Shown here piece by piece: positions 51,056 to 59,075 of a stretch of DNA of 64,000 nucleotides. Position numbers and translations under genes: made by a program. Source of the stretch: Rufibacter psychrotolerans (GTDB taxonomy: Bacteria; Bacteroidota; Bacteroidia; Cytophagales; Hymenobacteraceae); NCBI RefSeq assembly GCF_016924645.1, contig NZ_JAFFJV010000002.1, positions 124,001-188,000 of the forward strand. Direction: 5' to 3'. Each line of letters opens with the position of its first letter. The first letter of the stretch is position 1. The notes beneath the pieces were generated by a model that did no database searches, was not told where the DNA came from, and was given only the letters and a program-made list of their open reading frames with translations.

Positions 51056-52216
51056 TCAAGGATGGCCCTGGGCCCTTTGCTGTCTGTTCTGGTGGATTTG
51101 CTCGCAGAGCTCCTTGAGGCGCGAAAGGGAGGCCTTCATAAACCCTTTTATCTGCCGGCGCCCGAAATAGTCATAGAAATAATCGCCCACCGACACCCTG
51201 CTGTAGTGGAACTCCAGGGTGAGCTTGGTTTCCTGCTGGTCTTCATACAGGTAGTAGAAGATGAGCGAGTTGGGGAACATCTTGAAGTTGGCCATTTTCT
51301 CAATCACCTCTATTTTGTCGGCGGTTGCGCGGCTCTGCAGGGTCTGCATTTCAATGGAGCCGCCCTTCTCCATCTCACAGAGGTAGTTGGTGCCAATGCG
51401 GTGCACCTTCTTGGTGTCTAGCTGGGCGCGCTTTACCCGGTGCATCCACTGGGGCTTGAGCCGGTAGTTCTGGATTACCCGCAGCACCAGGTCTACCGGC
51501 GCTTTGATATGGTCGCGCAGCGAGAAGGTGTTGGGGTACTGCTTGTGAGTATGCTCCACCTCGGGGTCGGTGACCAGTAGGCGCAGGGGCGTCAGGAAAG
51601 CGTATTTGTACCTGATTTCCCCCACGTGTTCGTACGTATTCACGCCTTCCTTCAACTGCGACCACGCAAAGTTCTGCGCCACGGTTTCGGGCTCCTGGGT
51701 GCTCAGGTAGCCCTCAGTGAGGAGCACGTACTCTGAGCCTTCTATGCTGTTCTTGAGCAGGCGGTGGGCCAGGATCACGTCGGTGCCCATCAGTTTGATG
51801 TGGTCCCTGATCTGGGTCACGCTGATGCGGCCGTAGTGCACCACTATTTTAAGGGTGAGTTGGTTCTCAGAGAGCTTGGGCCCGTCCATGAGCTCGTTCT
51901 TCTCCATGATGCGGAGGTAGTTCTGGAAATCAAGGAAGATCTGCTTGCACTGGCTCACAATCTGGTCAATGGCCGGCGGCCCGCCCAACTTGTAAAACAA
52001 AATGGCGTCGCCCTGGATCTCGCACACCTCCATGTTGAGGATGTTGGCCTCAATGATGATCTCCAGCAAGTCTGCAATAAGGTTACGGCTGTACCGTACG
52101 CCGTTTTCATGCATGAAACGCGTAAACCCACTAATGTCTGGAATGAACAGCAGCGCCGGCTGCGTGTCATCGGCCTCGTGGGGGGCCAGAGAAATGTTGG
52201 TCACTGTTGACTCCAT
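51056..52216 (-). CDS. DUF2652 class III cyclase-like protein with START/SRPBCC domain
   Basis: A 386-residue soluble protein. Residues ~20-205 follow the class III nucleotidyl cyclase fold: metal Asp D27 (FIPDISGFT) and D70 (EIQGDAILFY), with a Glu (E66) at the purine-selecting position as in guanylate cyclases. The transition-state Asn position is I147 (TDVILAHRL), although R151 is kept. Catalysis is therefore uncertain; it may be a pseudo-cyclase. Residues ~225-370 are a START/polyketide-cyclase-like ligand-binding domain. It faces the HD-PycTM gene across a shared terminator. The function is unknown. Confidence 0.8.
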   Translation of the reverse strand: MESTVTNISLAPHEADDTQPALLFIPDISGFTRFMHENGVRYSRNLIADLLEIIIEANILNMEVCEIQGDAILFYKLGGPPAIDQIVSQCKQIFLDFQNYLRIMEKNELMDGPKLSENQLTLKIVVHYGRISVTQIRDHIKLMGTDVILAHRLLKNSIEGSEYVLLTEGYLSTQEPETVAQNFAWSQLKEGVNTYEHVGEIRYKYAFLTPLRLLVTDPEVEHTHKQYPNTFSLRDHIKAPVDLVLRVIQNYRLKPQWMHRVKRAQLDTKKVHRIGTNYLCEMEKGGSIEMQTLQSRATADKIEVIEKMANFKMFPNSLIFYYLYEDQQETKLTLEFHYSRVSVGDYFYDYFGRRQIKGFMKASLSRLKELCEQIHQNRQQRAQGHP

Positions 52217-52567
52217 GGAAACTACGCTACGTCAGAAGCCTTTCAGTTACGCTTTCTGGTTGGGGCAACTCTGGTAAGCTACCTTCTAAGGCCACATATA
52301 CGTGAATAGTGCTCTTTCCTTTGCCTTTACCGGGCACTTGTTGCAAAATTTTCTGGGGGCCTGCTCCCCCTTCGGCAACCAGCCAGCAAGAAACCTGCCC
52401 GGGGTACCACCAGGCAGGTCCGCAGCCGTTGCTAAGAGCGGGGAAACAGCGGAGAAAAGCAGGGCTCCGGAAAAAGAAAAGGCACCACCCCAGGTGCTGG
52501 CGCACAGCTTTGTGGCGCAGAATAGATGACTGGAAAAAAGGACCGGAAGTTTATAGGCTGAGCAGAT

Positions 52568-52604
52568 GGTTTTTCCCCTGTTTTTACCAAAACACCCTAA
52601 AAAC
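52568..52604. repeat. Dispersed palindrome family A, copy 17
   Basis: GGTTTTTCCCCTG on the left and CACCCTAAAAAC on the right. It lies just past the terminator of the minus-strand gene at 52670. Confidence 0.7.
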
Positions 52605-52607
52605 GAA

Positions 52608-52650
52608 AAAGGAGCGAAAAGCCCCGGTAATTGGGCCTTTCGCTCCTTTA
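52608..52650 (-). terminator. Terminator of the small hypothetical gene at 52670
   Basis: Arms AAAGGAGCGAAA and TTTCGCTCCTTT with an inner GCCC/GGGC pair, followed on the minus strand by a T-run. Confidence 0.8.
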
Positions 52651-52669
52651 AATCAGAGGATAGTTCTAC

Positions 52670-52870
52670 TTAAGAATTAGCGTCTGCGTTTTTAGGCTTG
52701 CGGCCTCTTTTTGCGCCCTGCGGTCTGTTCATTGACGCTGGAATTTGGTTAAGAGCCTCATTCATTTGGTTGAAAACACCCAGCATCAATTGAACATCTT
52801 CTACACTTTGACACTCACGGATTACCTCCATTTGCATCTTGTCCAGTTTACTTTTAAGTTGATCTCTCAT
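52670..52870 (-). CDS. Small helical protein with AT-hook-like tail
   Basis: A 66-residue protein starting MRDQLKSKLDKMQMEVIREC. The first 45 residues look like a helical hairpin or coiled coil; the tail GAKRGRKPKNAD contains the AT-hook core RGRKP. It may therefore bind AT-rich DNA, which is inference. Start 52870 is used because an exact -7 box lies just upstream. It has its own promoter and terminator, so it is a monocistronic gene beside the tRNA. The family is not recognised. Confidence 0.65.
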   Translation of the reverse strand: MRDQLKSKLDKMQMEVIRECQSVEDVQLMLGVFNQMNEALNQIPASMNRPQGAKRGRKPKNADANS

Positions 52871-52902
52871 AGTTAATGTGTTGTTGTAGAAATAAGTCTG
52901 CA

Positions 52903-52936
52903 CAAATATATCAATTGCCCGAAATTTACCACCAAT
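52903..52936 (-). promoter_or_regulatory. Promoter of the AT-hook-like gene
   Basis: On the minus strand TTGG (52933-52936), 22 nt, then TATATTTG (52903-52910). It is AT-rich with good spacing and about 32 nt upstream of the ATG. Confidence 0.55.
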
Positions 52937-53165
52937 TAAATCAATAAATTCAATATAATTTACAGTACGGGAATAGGCGCTATTGGGCTGTTTATTATTC
53001 TAATTAAATGCGTTTATTGCCTCATTTTTTTAATTGAGCCTTAAACGCCAAAGCCCCTTCTTTATTTTAGCAGCTTGGGCACGAGGCCGCAAGCGCTGTC
53101 TAAACACCAGCCCAGAGAAAAAGCTGCTCTAAAAGTTGGGTTGAATTAATGCGCCCGATATTTTC

Positions 53166-53191
53166 TTGCAATCAATTTTCGCTTACTTTTG
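53166..53191 (+). promoter_or_regulatory. Promoter of tRNA-Arg
   Basis: TACTTTTG (53184-53191) lies 30 nt before the tRNA, with TTG (53166-53168) 15 nt upstream. The box is embedded in a CTTGCAA/TTGCAAG inverted repeat (53165-53195). Confidence 0.5.
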
Positions 53192-53221
53192 CAAGCATCA
53201 GAAAATAGGGCTCTGCCAAAG

Positions 53222-53293
53222 GGCCTCGTAGTTCAACGGATAGAATAGACGTTTCCTAAACGTTTGATCTGGGTTCGATTCCCGGCGAGGCCA
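53222..53293 (+). tRNA. tRNA-Arg (anticodon CCT)
   Basis: A 72-nt cloverleaf. The acceptor stem GGCCTCG pairs with CGAGGCC. The D arm, anticodon stem GACGT/ACGTT with loop TTCCTAA (anticodon CCT, reading AGG) and T arm GGGTTCGATTCCC are all formed. The discriminator base is A; CCA is not encoded. It stands alone between AT-rich flanks. Confidence 0.93.
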
Positions 53294-53678
53294 CTATTTT
53301 CTTCCCTGCCTGCTCTCCAGGCGATAATCTCCCAACCCGTTTTTGCCCCCGCCAGCATTGGTCTATGGGAAATAAAATTCTCCAGTATCTTCGTCCCGCT
53401 GGCTCTTCAGCTATTTCTTGCCGCTACTTAGCCTTTTGCTTGCTGGGGTAGAAACAAAACCTAATTACCTGAATAGTACATAAAGGATCAGCGGGCAAAA
53501 AGACTTTTTGCGCTACTTGCCAGCCACTTACTGGCTCAACATTCCTTTGCCTGGCGCAATTGGCACAATTTATTGCCGTAAACAAGGTTTGTGAGCAATT
53601 TGGCGCAATGAAATTAATCACGCAGGAATATTGCCCTGCCGTTCATGGAATGCACTACTTCTAAAATTTATTTTAAAA

Positions 53679-53720
53679 GTGGTTTTCCGGCATTTTTTGG
53701 CAAAATAGCCCCTAAACTGG
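53679..53720. repeat. Dispersed palindrome family A, copy 18
   Basis: GTGGTTTTCCGGC on the left and GCCCCTAAACTGG on the right; moderately degenerate. Confidence 0.6.
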
Positions 53721-53813
53721 TTGCCGTTACTTAGGGCCTAATGAGGAACGTTACCCTGTTTTCTGGTGGCATTATTCCCCTTTGGAAGGGAGTAAACAAG
53801 CTTCGCGACTGCA

Positions 53814-53843
53814 ACAAAAAAGGCAAAGCGGGTGCTTTGCCTT
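53814..53843 (-). terminator. Terminator of the T9SS mini-protein gene
   Basis: Stem AAGGCAAAGC/GCTTTGCCTT (53820-53829 with 53834-53843), followed on the minus strand by a T6 run. Confidence 0.85.
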
Positions 53844-53865
53844 CTGTCCTATAACATGCTTAGAG

Positions 53866-54234
53866 CTAACGAAGAATTACCTTCCTGATTTCACTGTACG
53901 TGGGCGTTTCAAGTTTTACATAGTACAAGCCTTTGGCAAATCTGTTCAGGTCAAGGGTTTTGGCGTAATGGGGCTCAGGGTTCTGGATTACCTCGCGGTA
54001 CACCACGTTGCCAATGACGTTCAGGATCTTCAGGTCGGTTCTTTTTCCCTCAAATCCGTCTAACGAGATGGTGATGACGCCACTGGAAGGATTGGGGAAA
54101 ACAGACAGGGCCTGATCATCTGGGGCGGCTTTTGCCTCCTGGCTCTGTTCGGTGGGCAGGGCCCTGGGTTTCACCTGGGCCGGCAACTCATAGCAAGTGA
54201 GACAAGTAAGAAATAAAAGTATAAGGTGTTTCAT
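53866..54234 (-). CDS. Mini T9SS type A sorting-domain protein
   Basis: A 122-residue protein. The signal peptide (MKHLILLFLTCLTCYELPAQ) is followed by only about 25 residues (VKPRALPTEQSQEAKAAPDD). Then a complete type A sorting domain starts (LSVFPNPSSGVITISL) and ends in EIRKVILR. There is thus almost no cargo. It has its own terminator and is divergent from the flavoprotein gene. It could be a secreted peptide, a T9SS competitor or a remnant. The domain identity is clear, the role is not. Confidence 0.88.
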   Translation of the reverse strand: MKHLILLFLTCLTCYELPAQVKPRALPTEQSQEAKAAPDDQALSVFPNPSSGVITISLDGFEGKRTDLKILNVIGNVVYREVIQNPEPHYAKTLDLNRFAKGLYYVKLETPTYSEIRKVILR

Positions 54235-54387
54235 GGATTTTACTTATTGTTGACAACCAGTTTGTTACAACGCTCTTCTAGTAGGTGTTACGAGTGTTAC
54301 AGCCCATTGTTTTGCATTTTTAAACAAACAAACTAGTAAACAACCGGTTACTGCCCCATAATTATTGAACTAAACCAACAACATGCC

Positions 54388-55506
54388 ATGAGCGCCCGCA
54401 ACGTCATCATTATAGGAGGAGGATTAGCTGGTTTGGTGAATGCGTTGCAACTATCGGGCCAGGGAGTGGAGGTGACGCTGCTTGAAAAAAAGAAATACCC
54501 CTTCCACAAAGTCTGCGGCGAATACATCTCCAACGAGGTACTCCCCTACCTGAAAACCCTTGGCGCAGAACCAGATAGCCTGTACCCGGCCCGCCTCACC
54601 CACTTCCAGCTTTCCTCGCCGGGCGGGCGCCTGCTGCAGGCACCCCTGGACCTGGGCGGCTTCGGCGTGAGCCGCTACCGGCTGGACCAGTACCTGTATG
54701 AGCTGGCCCTGCGCCGGGGGGTCATGTTCCGGCAGCAGACCACCGCCTCTGACGTTACGTTTGAGCGCGAGCTGTTCACGGTTACTCTTTCCACTGGCCA
54801 ACAGCTACAGGCCCCGGTGGTGATTGGCGCATACGGCAAACGCAGTGCCTTGGACCGCAAATTCAATCGGGCGTTCTTTGAGGAACGGTCGCCTTACCTG
54901 GCGGTGAAATACCACCTGCGGGCCCGGTTGCCCAAACATGTCATTGCCCTGCACAACTTCTCCGGCGGGTACGCCGGCGTCTCGGCCATTGAGGAAGACA
55001 AGTACTGCTTCTGCTATCTTACCACCCGGCAGAACCTCAGGAAACACGGCACCATTCCGGAGCTGGAGGCCCAGGAGCTCAGCAAAAATCCCTTCCTAAA
55101 GGACCTGCTCACCAACAGCCAGTCGCTCTACCCGCAGCCCGAGGTGATCAATGAGATCTCGTTCGCTCCTAAAGCCTGCCTGGAAGACCACGTGCTCATG
55201 AGCGGCGATGCGGCGGGGCTCATCACCCCGCTCTGCGGCAACGGCATGGCCATGGCCATCCACTCGGCCAAGCTCCTGTCTGAGCAGGTGCTTCTTTTCC
55301 TGAACGGCCAGCAGACCCGGTCCCAGCTGGAGGCCGGGTACACCCGCCAGTGGAACCGCCACTTTGGGGCAAGGCTGCAGACCGGCCGGCTGGTGCAGCG
55401 GCTCTTCGGGCAACCGGTCCTGTCTGAGCTGGCGGTGGCCACCCTCCAACAGTTCCCCGCAGCCCTCACCGCCATCATGCGGCGCACCCACGGCCAGCCC
55501 TTCTAG
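54388..55506 (+). CDS. FAD-dependent oxidoreductase (geranylgeranyl reductase/UbiH-like)
   Basis: A 372-residue flavoprotein. The Rossmann FAD motif is at the N-terminus (NVIIIGGGLAGLVNAL). The HKVCGEYISNEVLPYL segment and the second FAD motif GDAAGLITPLCGNGMAMAIHSA fit the geranylgeranyl reductase/aromatic hydroxylase branch. It is the first gene of a cassette with a type III PKS and a methyltransferase. In the Streptomyces srs operon an analogous flavoprotein hydroxylates alkylresorcinols. Such a role here is inference. A family A palindrome lies 10 nt past the stop. Confidence 0.9.
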   Translation: MSARNVIIIGGGLAGLVNALQLSGQGVEVTLLEKKKYPFHKVCGEYISNEVLPYLKTLGAEPDSLYPARLTHFQLSSPGGRLLQAPLDLGGFGVSRYRLDQYLYELALRRGVMFRQQTTASDVTFERELFTVTLSTGQQLQAPVVIGAYGKRSALDRKFNRAFFEERSPYLAVKYHLRARLPKHVIALHNFSGGYAGVSAIEEDKYCFCYLTTRQNLRKHGTIPELEAQELSKNPFLKDLLTNSQSLYPQPEVINEISFAPKACLEDHVLMSGDAAGLITPLCGNGMAMAIHSAKLLSEQVLLFLNGQQTRSQLEAGYTRQWNRHFGARLQTGRLVQRLFGQPVLSELAVATLQQFPAALTAIMRRTHGQPF

Positions 55507-55516
55507 CCACCGCCTG

Positions 55517-55556
55517 CCGGTTTTAGGGCCAATTTCAGAAGATCAGCCCTGAAACC
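55517..55556. repeat. Dispersed palindrome family A, copy 19
   Basis: CCGGTTTTAGGGCC on the left and CAGCCCTGAAACC on the right. It sits between the flavoprotein and PKS genes, inside the likely cassette. Confidence 0.75.
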
Positions 55557-55721
55557 TTTTCAGGTCGCTCAAGCTGGGCCCAGGAAGCCGGTCCAGGATA
55601 ACCTGAACCCAGGCTTGGCAGTATGCAGACTACGGCATCCCTCCAGACGCTCACCAGGAGCACCCGGCAAAACAATCGGGCGGGGTAAACATCTTGCCGC
55701 TTTTTTGCTTATACTTAAGAT

Positions 55722-56831
55722 ATGAAGAGTTACCTCTGCGCCATCGGCACGGCTAATCCCCCGCATGCTTTTCCTCAGCAGCAGATTGCTGATTTCATGG
55801 CCGAGGCACTGCAGTTAGACGAGCAGGACACCCGCAAGCTGAAGGCGCTGTACCGCGTCTCGGGCATTGACCAGCGGTACACCGCCCTGCCCGACTACGG
55901 CCGCCAGAACGGCGACTTTGAGTTTTACCCCAACACCCCCGGCCTGGAACCGTTCCCCACCGTGGGCGACCGCATGCGCGAGTACCGCAAGGCGGCCCTG
56001 CCCCTCTCTGTGGCGGCGGCCCAGGAATGCCTGGCGCAGGTTCCCGGCATCAGCACGGACCAGATCACGCACCTCATCACGGTGAGCTGTACGGGCATGT
56101 ACGCCCCGGGGCTGGACATTGAGCTGGTGGAGGCCCTGGGCCTGCCGCCCCAGGTGCAGCGCACCTGCGTGTACTTCATGGGCTGCTACGCGGCGTTCAA
56201 TGCCCTCAAGCTGGCCGACACCATTTGCCGCGCCCACCCAGACGCCCGCGTGCTCATTGTCTGCACCGAGCTCTGCACCCTGCACTTCCAGAAGCAACCC
56301 GAAAGCGACCACCTGGTCTCCAACGCGCTCTTTGCCGACGGGGCCGCGGCGGTGCTGGTGAGTCCGCAGCCGCTGTCGCCCTTGTCCTTGCGGGTAGATG
56401 CCTTTCACTGCGACCTGGCCCCCTCGGGGCAGAAGGAGATGGCCTGGCACATCCATGATTTCGGGTTTGAGATGACGCTTTCCTCGTACGTGCCGGCGCT
56501 CATCAAGCAGGGCATTGGGCAGCTCACGCAGTCGCTGTTGCAGAAACTCAACCTCAGGCTGGAAGACATTGACCTGTTCGCCATCCACCCGGGGGGACGC
56601 AAGATCCTGGAGGTGATTGAGCAGGCCCTGGGGCTCTCCAGCCAGGACAACAAACACGCTTACCAGGTGCTGCGGCAGTTCGGGAACATGTCCTCGGCCA
56701 CGGTGTTGTTTGTCCTGCAGTCGCTCTGGCAGGAACTGCAGCCCAGCCGCCACCAGGCTCCTATCCTGAGCTTTGCCTTCGGCCCGGGCCTTACCCTGGA
56801 ATCCATGCTGTTGTCGGTGCACTATGTTTAG
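55722..56831 (+). CDS. Type III polyketide synthase (chalcone synthase-like)
   Basis: A 369-residue thiolase-fold enzyme with the complete type III PKS triad: C155 (FMGCYAAFN), H289 (FAIHPGGRK) and N322 (GNMSSAT). Such enzymes extend an acyl starter with malonyl-CoA to alkylresorcinols or alkylpyrones. The length fits. The stop overlaps the methyltransferase start by 8 nt, indicating translational coupling. Bacteroidota alkylresorcinol and phenolic-lipid pathways use this enzyme class. The starter unit and product are unknown. Confidence 0.95.
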   Translation: MKSYLCAIGTANPPHAFPQQQIADFMAEALQLDEQDTRKLKALYRVSGIDQRYTALPDYGRQNGDFEFYPNTPGLEPFPTVGDRMREYRKAALPLSVAAAQECLAQVPGISTDQITHLITVSCTGMYAPGLDIELVEALGLPPQVQRTCVYFMGCYAAFNALKLADTICRAHPDARVLIVCTELCTLHFQKQPESDHLVSNALFADGAAAVLVSPQPLSPLSLRVDAFHCDLAPSGQKEMAWHIHDFGFEMTLSSYVPALIKQGIGQLTQSLLQKLNLRLEDIDLFAIHPGGRKILEVIEQALGLSSQDNKHAYQVLRQFGNMSSATVLFVLQSLWQELQPSRHQAPILSFAFGPGLTLESMLLSVHYV

Positions 56832-57549
56832 GCAGCGGTCTACCCAGCCGGAGCTCATGGATGACCTCTCGCTGGCCAGTGATGATTTGCGCCGCAACCT
56901 GCAGGAGCTGGAGTTGATCAACCAATGGCTGGGCGGCCATGACGTGGTGCGACACGGGCTCAACCAGATCTTAAACGGCTCGTTTTCGGGGCATTTTGCC
57001 GGAAACAAGCTCAAAATAGCCGACCTGGGCAGCGGCGGCGGAGACACCCTGCGCATGGTGGCCCAATGGGCCCGCAAACGCCGCCTGCCCGTAGAGTTGG
57101 TGGGCATTGACGCCAACCCCTACATGCTGCACTACAGCGCCGCCCAGAGCCAGGACTACCCCGAGATCTCTTACCGGCAAGCCGATGTTTTCTCGCCCGC
57201 GTTCGCCCAGCAGCAGTTTGATGTGGTCATCTGCAGCCTGTTTGTGCACCATTTCACAGACGAGGCCCTGGCCGCCCTCCTGGCGCAGTTGCAGCGGCAG
57301 GTACGCGTGGCCGTGCTCATCAATGACATTCACCGGCACCCGCTGGCCTATTACTCCATTAAAAGCCTCACGCGAATCTTCTCCCGCTCGTACCTGGTGA
57401 AGAATGACGCGCCCCTCTCGGTGCTGCGCTCGTTCACCGCCCCCGACTGGAAACGCATCCTGGCGCAGGCCGGCGTGGCGCGGTATCGCTTAAAATGGCG
57501 CTGGGCCTTCAGGTGGCAAGTTATTTTTGGCCCCGTTCTGGAAAAATAG
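56824..57549 (+). CDS. SAM-dependent methyltransferase of the PKS cassette
   Basis: A 241-residue class I methyltransferase. Start 56824 overlaps the PKS stop (ATG in a TATGTTTAG junction). Motif I is IADLGSGGGDTLRM and the acidic motif II is VELVGIDANP; FDVVICSLFVHHF is the post-motif segment. It probably methylates the PKS product on O or C, as srsB does in phenolic lipid synthesis. The last nine codons are read from a family A palindrome (57520-57558), so the repeat supplies the C-terminal residues VIFGPVLEK. Confidence 0.92.
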   Translation: MFRQRSTQPELMDDLSLASDDLRRNLQELELINQWLGGHDVVRHGLNQILNGSFSGHFAGNKLKIADLGSGGGDTLRMVAQWARKRRLPVELVGIDANPYMLHYSAAQSQDYPEISYRQADVFSPAFAQQQFDVVICSLFVHHFTDEALAALLAQLQRQVRVAVLINDIHRHPLAYYSIKSLTRIFSRSYLVKNDAPLSVLRSFTAPDWKRILAQAGVARYRLKWRWAFRWQVIFGPVLEK

Positions 57550-57558
57550 CGCAAAAAC
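57520..57558. repeat. Dispersed palindrome family A, copy 20, overlapping a coding end
   Basis: GTTATTTTTGGCCC on the left and AGCGCAAAAAC on the right. It runs across the methyltransferase stop at 57549, the only copy clearly read as protein. Confidence 0.7.
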
Positions 57559-57685
57559 AAGGGAAATTTTGTAACTTACTTAAACCTAAGCACTTCTGCG
57601 ATTTCTACGGATACCGTACAAGAAGAATGCTCTGGTTGAAGGCGTTGCTCCTGGCAACGCAGATTGTTCCACCAACTTTTTACCC

Positions 57686-57904
57686 ATGGGCCGAAGTTCC
57701 TCTAAACAACCCGTTCAACTCTGGCTGCTTCTGGCGGCCTCCACCCTTTTATCAGCCATGGTCATCAGCCTGTTCTTCGCGACCATGAAAGTCATGCTCT
57801 ACCTGTTGCTGGTGCTTCTGCTCATACCAGTGTTCTACCTGGTGCTCAAGCGCTCCCTGCCTTTCCTCAGAACCCCAGACACCAAACTAAAATCCCGCAT
57901 TTGA
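57686..57904 (+). CDS. Small two-TM membrane protein
   Basis: A 72-residue protein starting MGRSSSKQPVQLW. Two hydrophobic segments (LLLAASTLLSAMVISLFF and VMLYLLLVLLLIPVFYLVL) are followed by a short basic tail. No family is recognised. It follows the PKS cassette at a gap of about 136 nt and may be separate. A 13-bp inverted repeat follows its stop. Confidence 0.65.
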   Translation: MGRSSSKQPVQLWLLLAASTLLSAMVISLFFATMKVMLYLLLVLLLIPVFYLVLKRSLPFLRTPDTKLKSRI

Positions 57905-57913
57905 TTGTAGCAC

Positions 57914-57967
57914 GTAGCACGTATCAGGTAGCAAGATTTTCCTGTCCTGCAATTTGATACGTGCTAC
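57914..57967. repeat. 13-bp inverted repeat between convergent genes
   Basis: GTAGCACGTATCA (57914-57926) and its exact complement (57955-57967) have a 28-nt loop. The GTAGCACG and TATCAGG words recur inside and around it. Confidence 0.75.
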
Positions 57968-57999
57968 TTGATACCTGATACTTAACACGCGCTAATAAC

Positions 58000-58902
58000 C
58001 TAAAAGAAAATCTGCTGCGCCAGCCGGAAGGTATTGGCATGCGCCTCCACTATGTCGGCGATGCGGGTAGAGTAGCCGCCGCCCATGCTGGCGCACACCG
58101 GTATCTGGTGCCTGTGGCACAGCTCCAGCACCAGGCGGTCGCGGGCTTTGCAGCCGGCGTGCGTGAGCGCCAGCTTGCCCAGTTTGTCTGAGGCCAGCAC
58201 GTCTACCCCGCTCTGGAAAAACACGAAGTCGGGTTGCACGCGCTCCAGCAGCCTGGGCAGGTGCTGGTGCAGGAGGGCCAGGTAAGCGGCGTCGTCAATG
58301 CCGTCGGGCAGGGGCACGTCCAGGTCAGACTGCTCTTTGTGCAGGGGGTAGTTGTTGCCGCCGTGCATGCTGAACGTGAACACCCGCGGCTCTTGGGCGA
58401 AAATCTGGGCGGTGCCGTTGCCCTGGTGCACGTCCAGGTCAATGATCAGGACCTGGCGGGCCTTACCTTCGTCTAGCAGATACTGCGCGGCCAGGGCATT
58501 GTCATTGAGCAGGCAGAAGCCTTCGCCCCGGTTGGTGAAGGCGTGGTGGGTGCCGCCGGCAATGTTCATGGCCACCCCGTACTGCAGGGCAAACTTAGCA
58601 GCCTGCACCGTTCCGCCCATGATGAGGACTTCCCGATCTACCAACTCCGCCGAGAGCGGAAACCCCGTCTTCCTGATCTCTGCGGGCGTGAGCTCCAGTT
58701 GGCGCAGCCTTTGCCAGTAGCCTTGCTCGTGCACCCGCACAATGCGCTCCTGGGGCAGGGCGGTGGGCTGGAAGAAATTCTCCTGGGTCACGGTTCCTTC
58801 ATAGAGGAGCTGTTCGGGCAGCAGTTCGTACTTGAGCATTGGGAAGCGGTGGTTTTCTGGGAGCGGGTGCGCGTACTCGGGGGACCAGGCAATTTTCAGC
58901 AT
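58000..58902 (-). CDS. HDAC-family deacetylase
   Basis: A 300-residue arginase/deacetylase-fold protein. The catalytic His pair is H119-H120 (GGTHHAF), and the zinc ligands are D157 and H159 (IDLDVHQGNG) with a third Asp at about D234 (QSGVDVLASD). A GGGYS segment supplies the Tyr loop. Bacterial members deacetylate lysine, acetoin-linked or polyamine substrates. The substrate here cannot be told. It is cytosolic with no signal peptide. Confidence 0.93.
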   Translation of the reverse strand: MLKIAWSPEYAHPLPENHRFPMLKYELLPEQLLYEGTVTQENFFQPTALPQERIVRVHEQGYWQRLRQLELTPAEIRKTGFPLSAELVDREVLIMGGTVQAAKFALQYGVAMNIAGGTHHAFTNRGEGFCLLNDNALAAQYLLDEGKARQVLIIDLDVHQGNGTAQIFAQEPRVFTFSMHGGNNYPLHKEQSDLDVPLPDGIDDAAYLALLHQHLPRLLERVQPDFVFFQSGVDVLASDKLGKLALTHAGCKARDRLVLELCHRHQIPVCASMGGGYSTRIADIVEAHANTFRLAQQIFF

Positions 58903-59075
58903 AGGTGGGAAAGGCTCAGGGCAGGCGTTCTACTATTCCCTGCCTCCCGCGGCAGGCCGCGCCAGCCCCTTTTACGGGCGGTTTGGGCGCAACATTCTGG
59001 CTAGGAGACAGTATATAGGGGAAACCCGAAATAACACAAAGGGTTTTGTTATCAACCCCAAATGTACTGCCAACT

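Larger units (their letters stand above)
52217..52669. other. Intergenic region downstream of the small AT-hook-like gene
   Basis: About 450 bases with a family A palindrome (52568-52604) and the terminator of the gene at 52670. No promoter of the cyclase-like gene was recognised and no gene is seen. Confidence 0.5.
53294..53865. other. Gene-free stretch after the tRNA
   Basis: About 570 bases. It contains a family A palindrome (53679-53720) and the terminator of the T9SS mini-protein. A 65-codon minus-strand frame (53424-53621) lacks conserved features and was not called. Confidence 0.55.

Noticed and set aside
53424..53621. A 65-codon minus-strand frame after the tRNA.
   Set aside because: Its composition is unlike neighbouring genes, it lies in AT-rich spacer DNA, and no promoter or family was seen.
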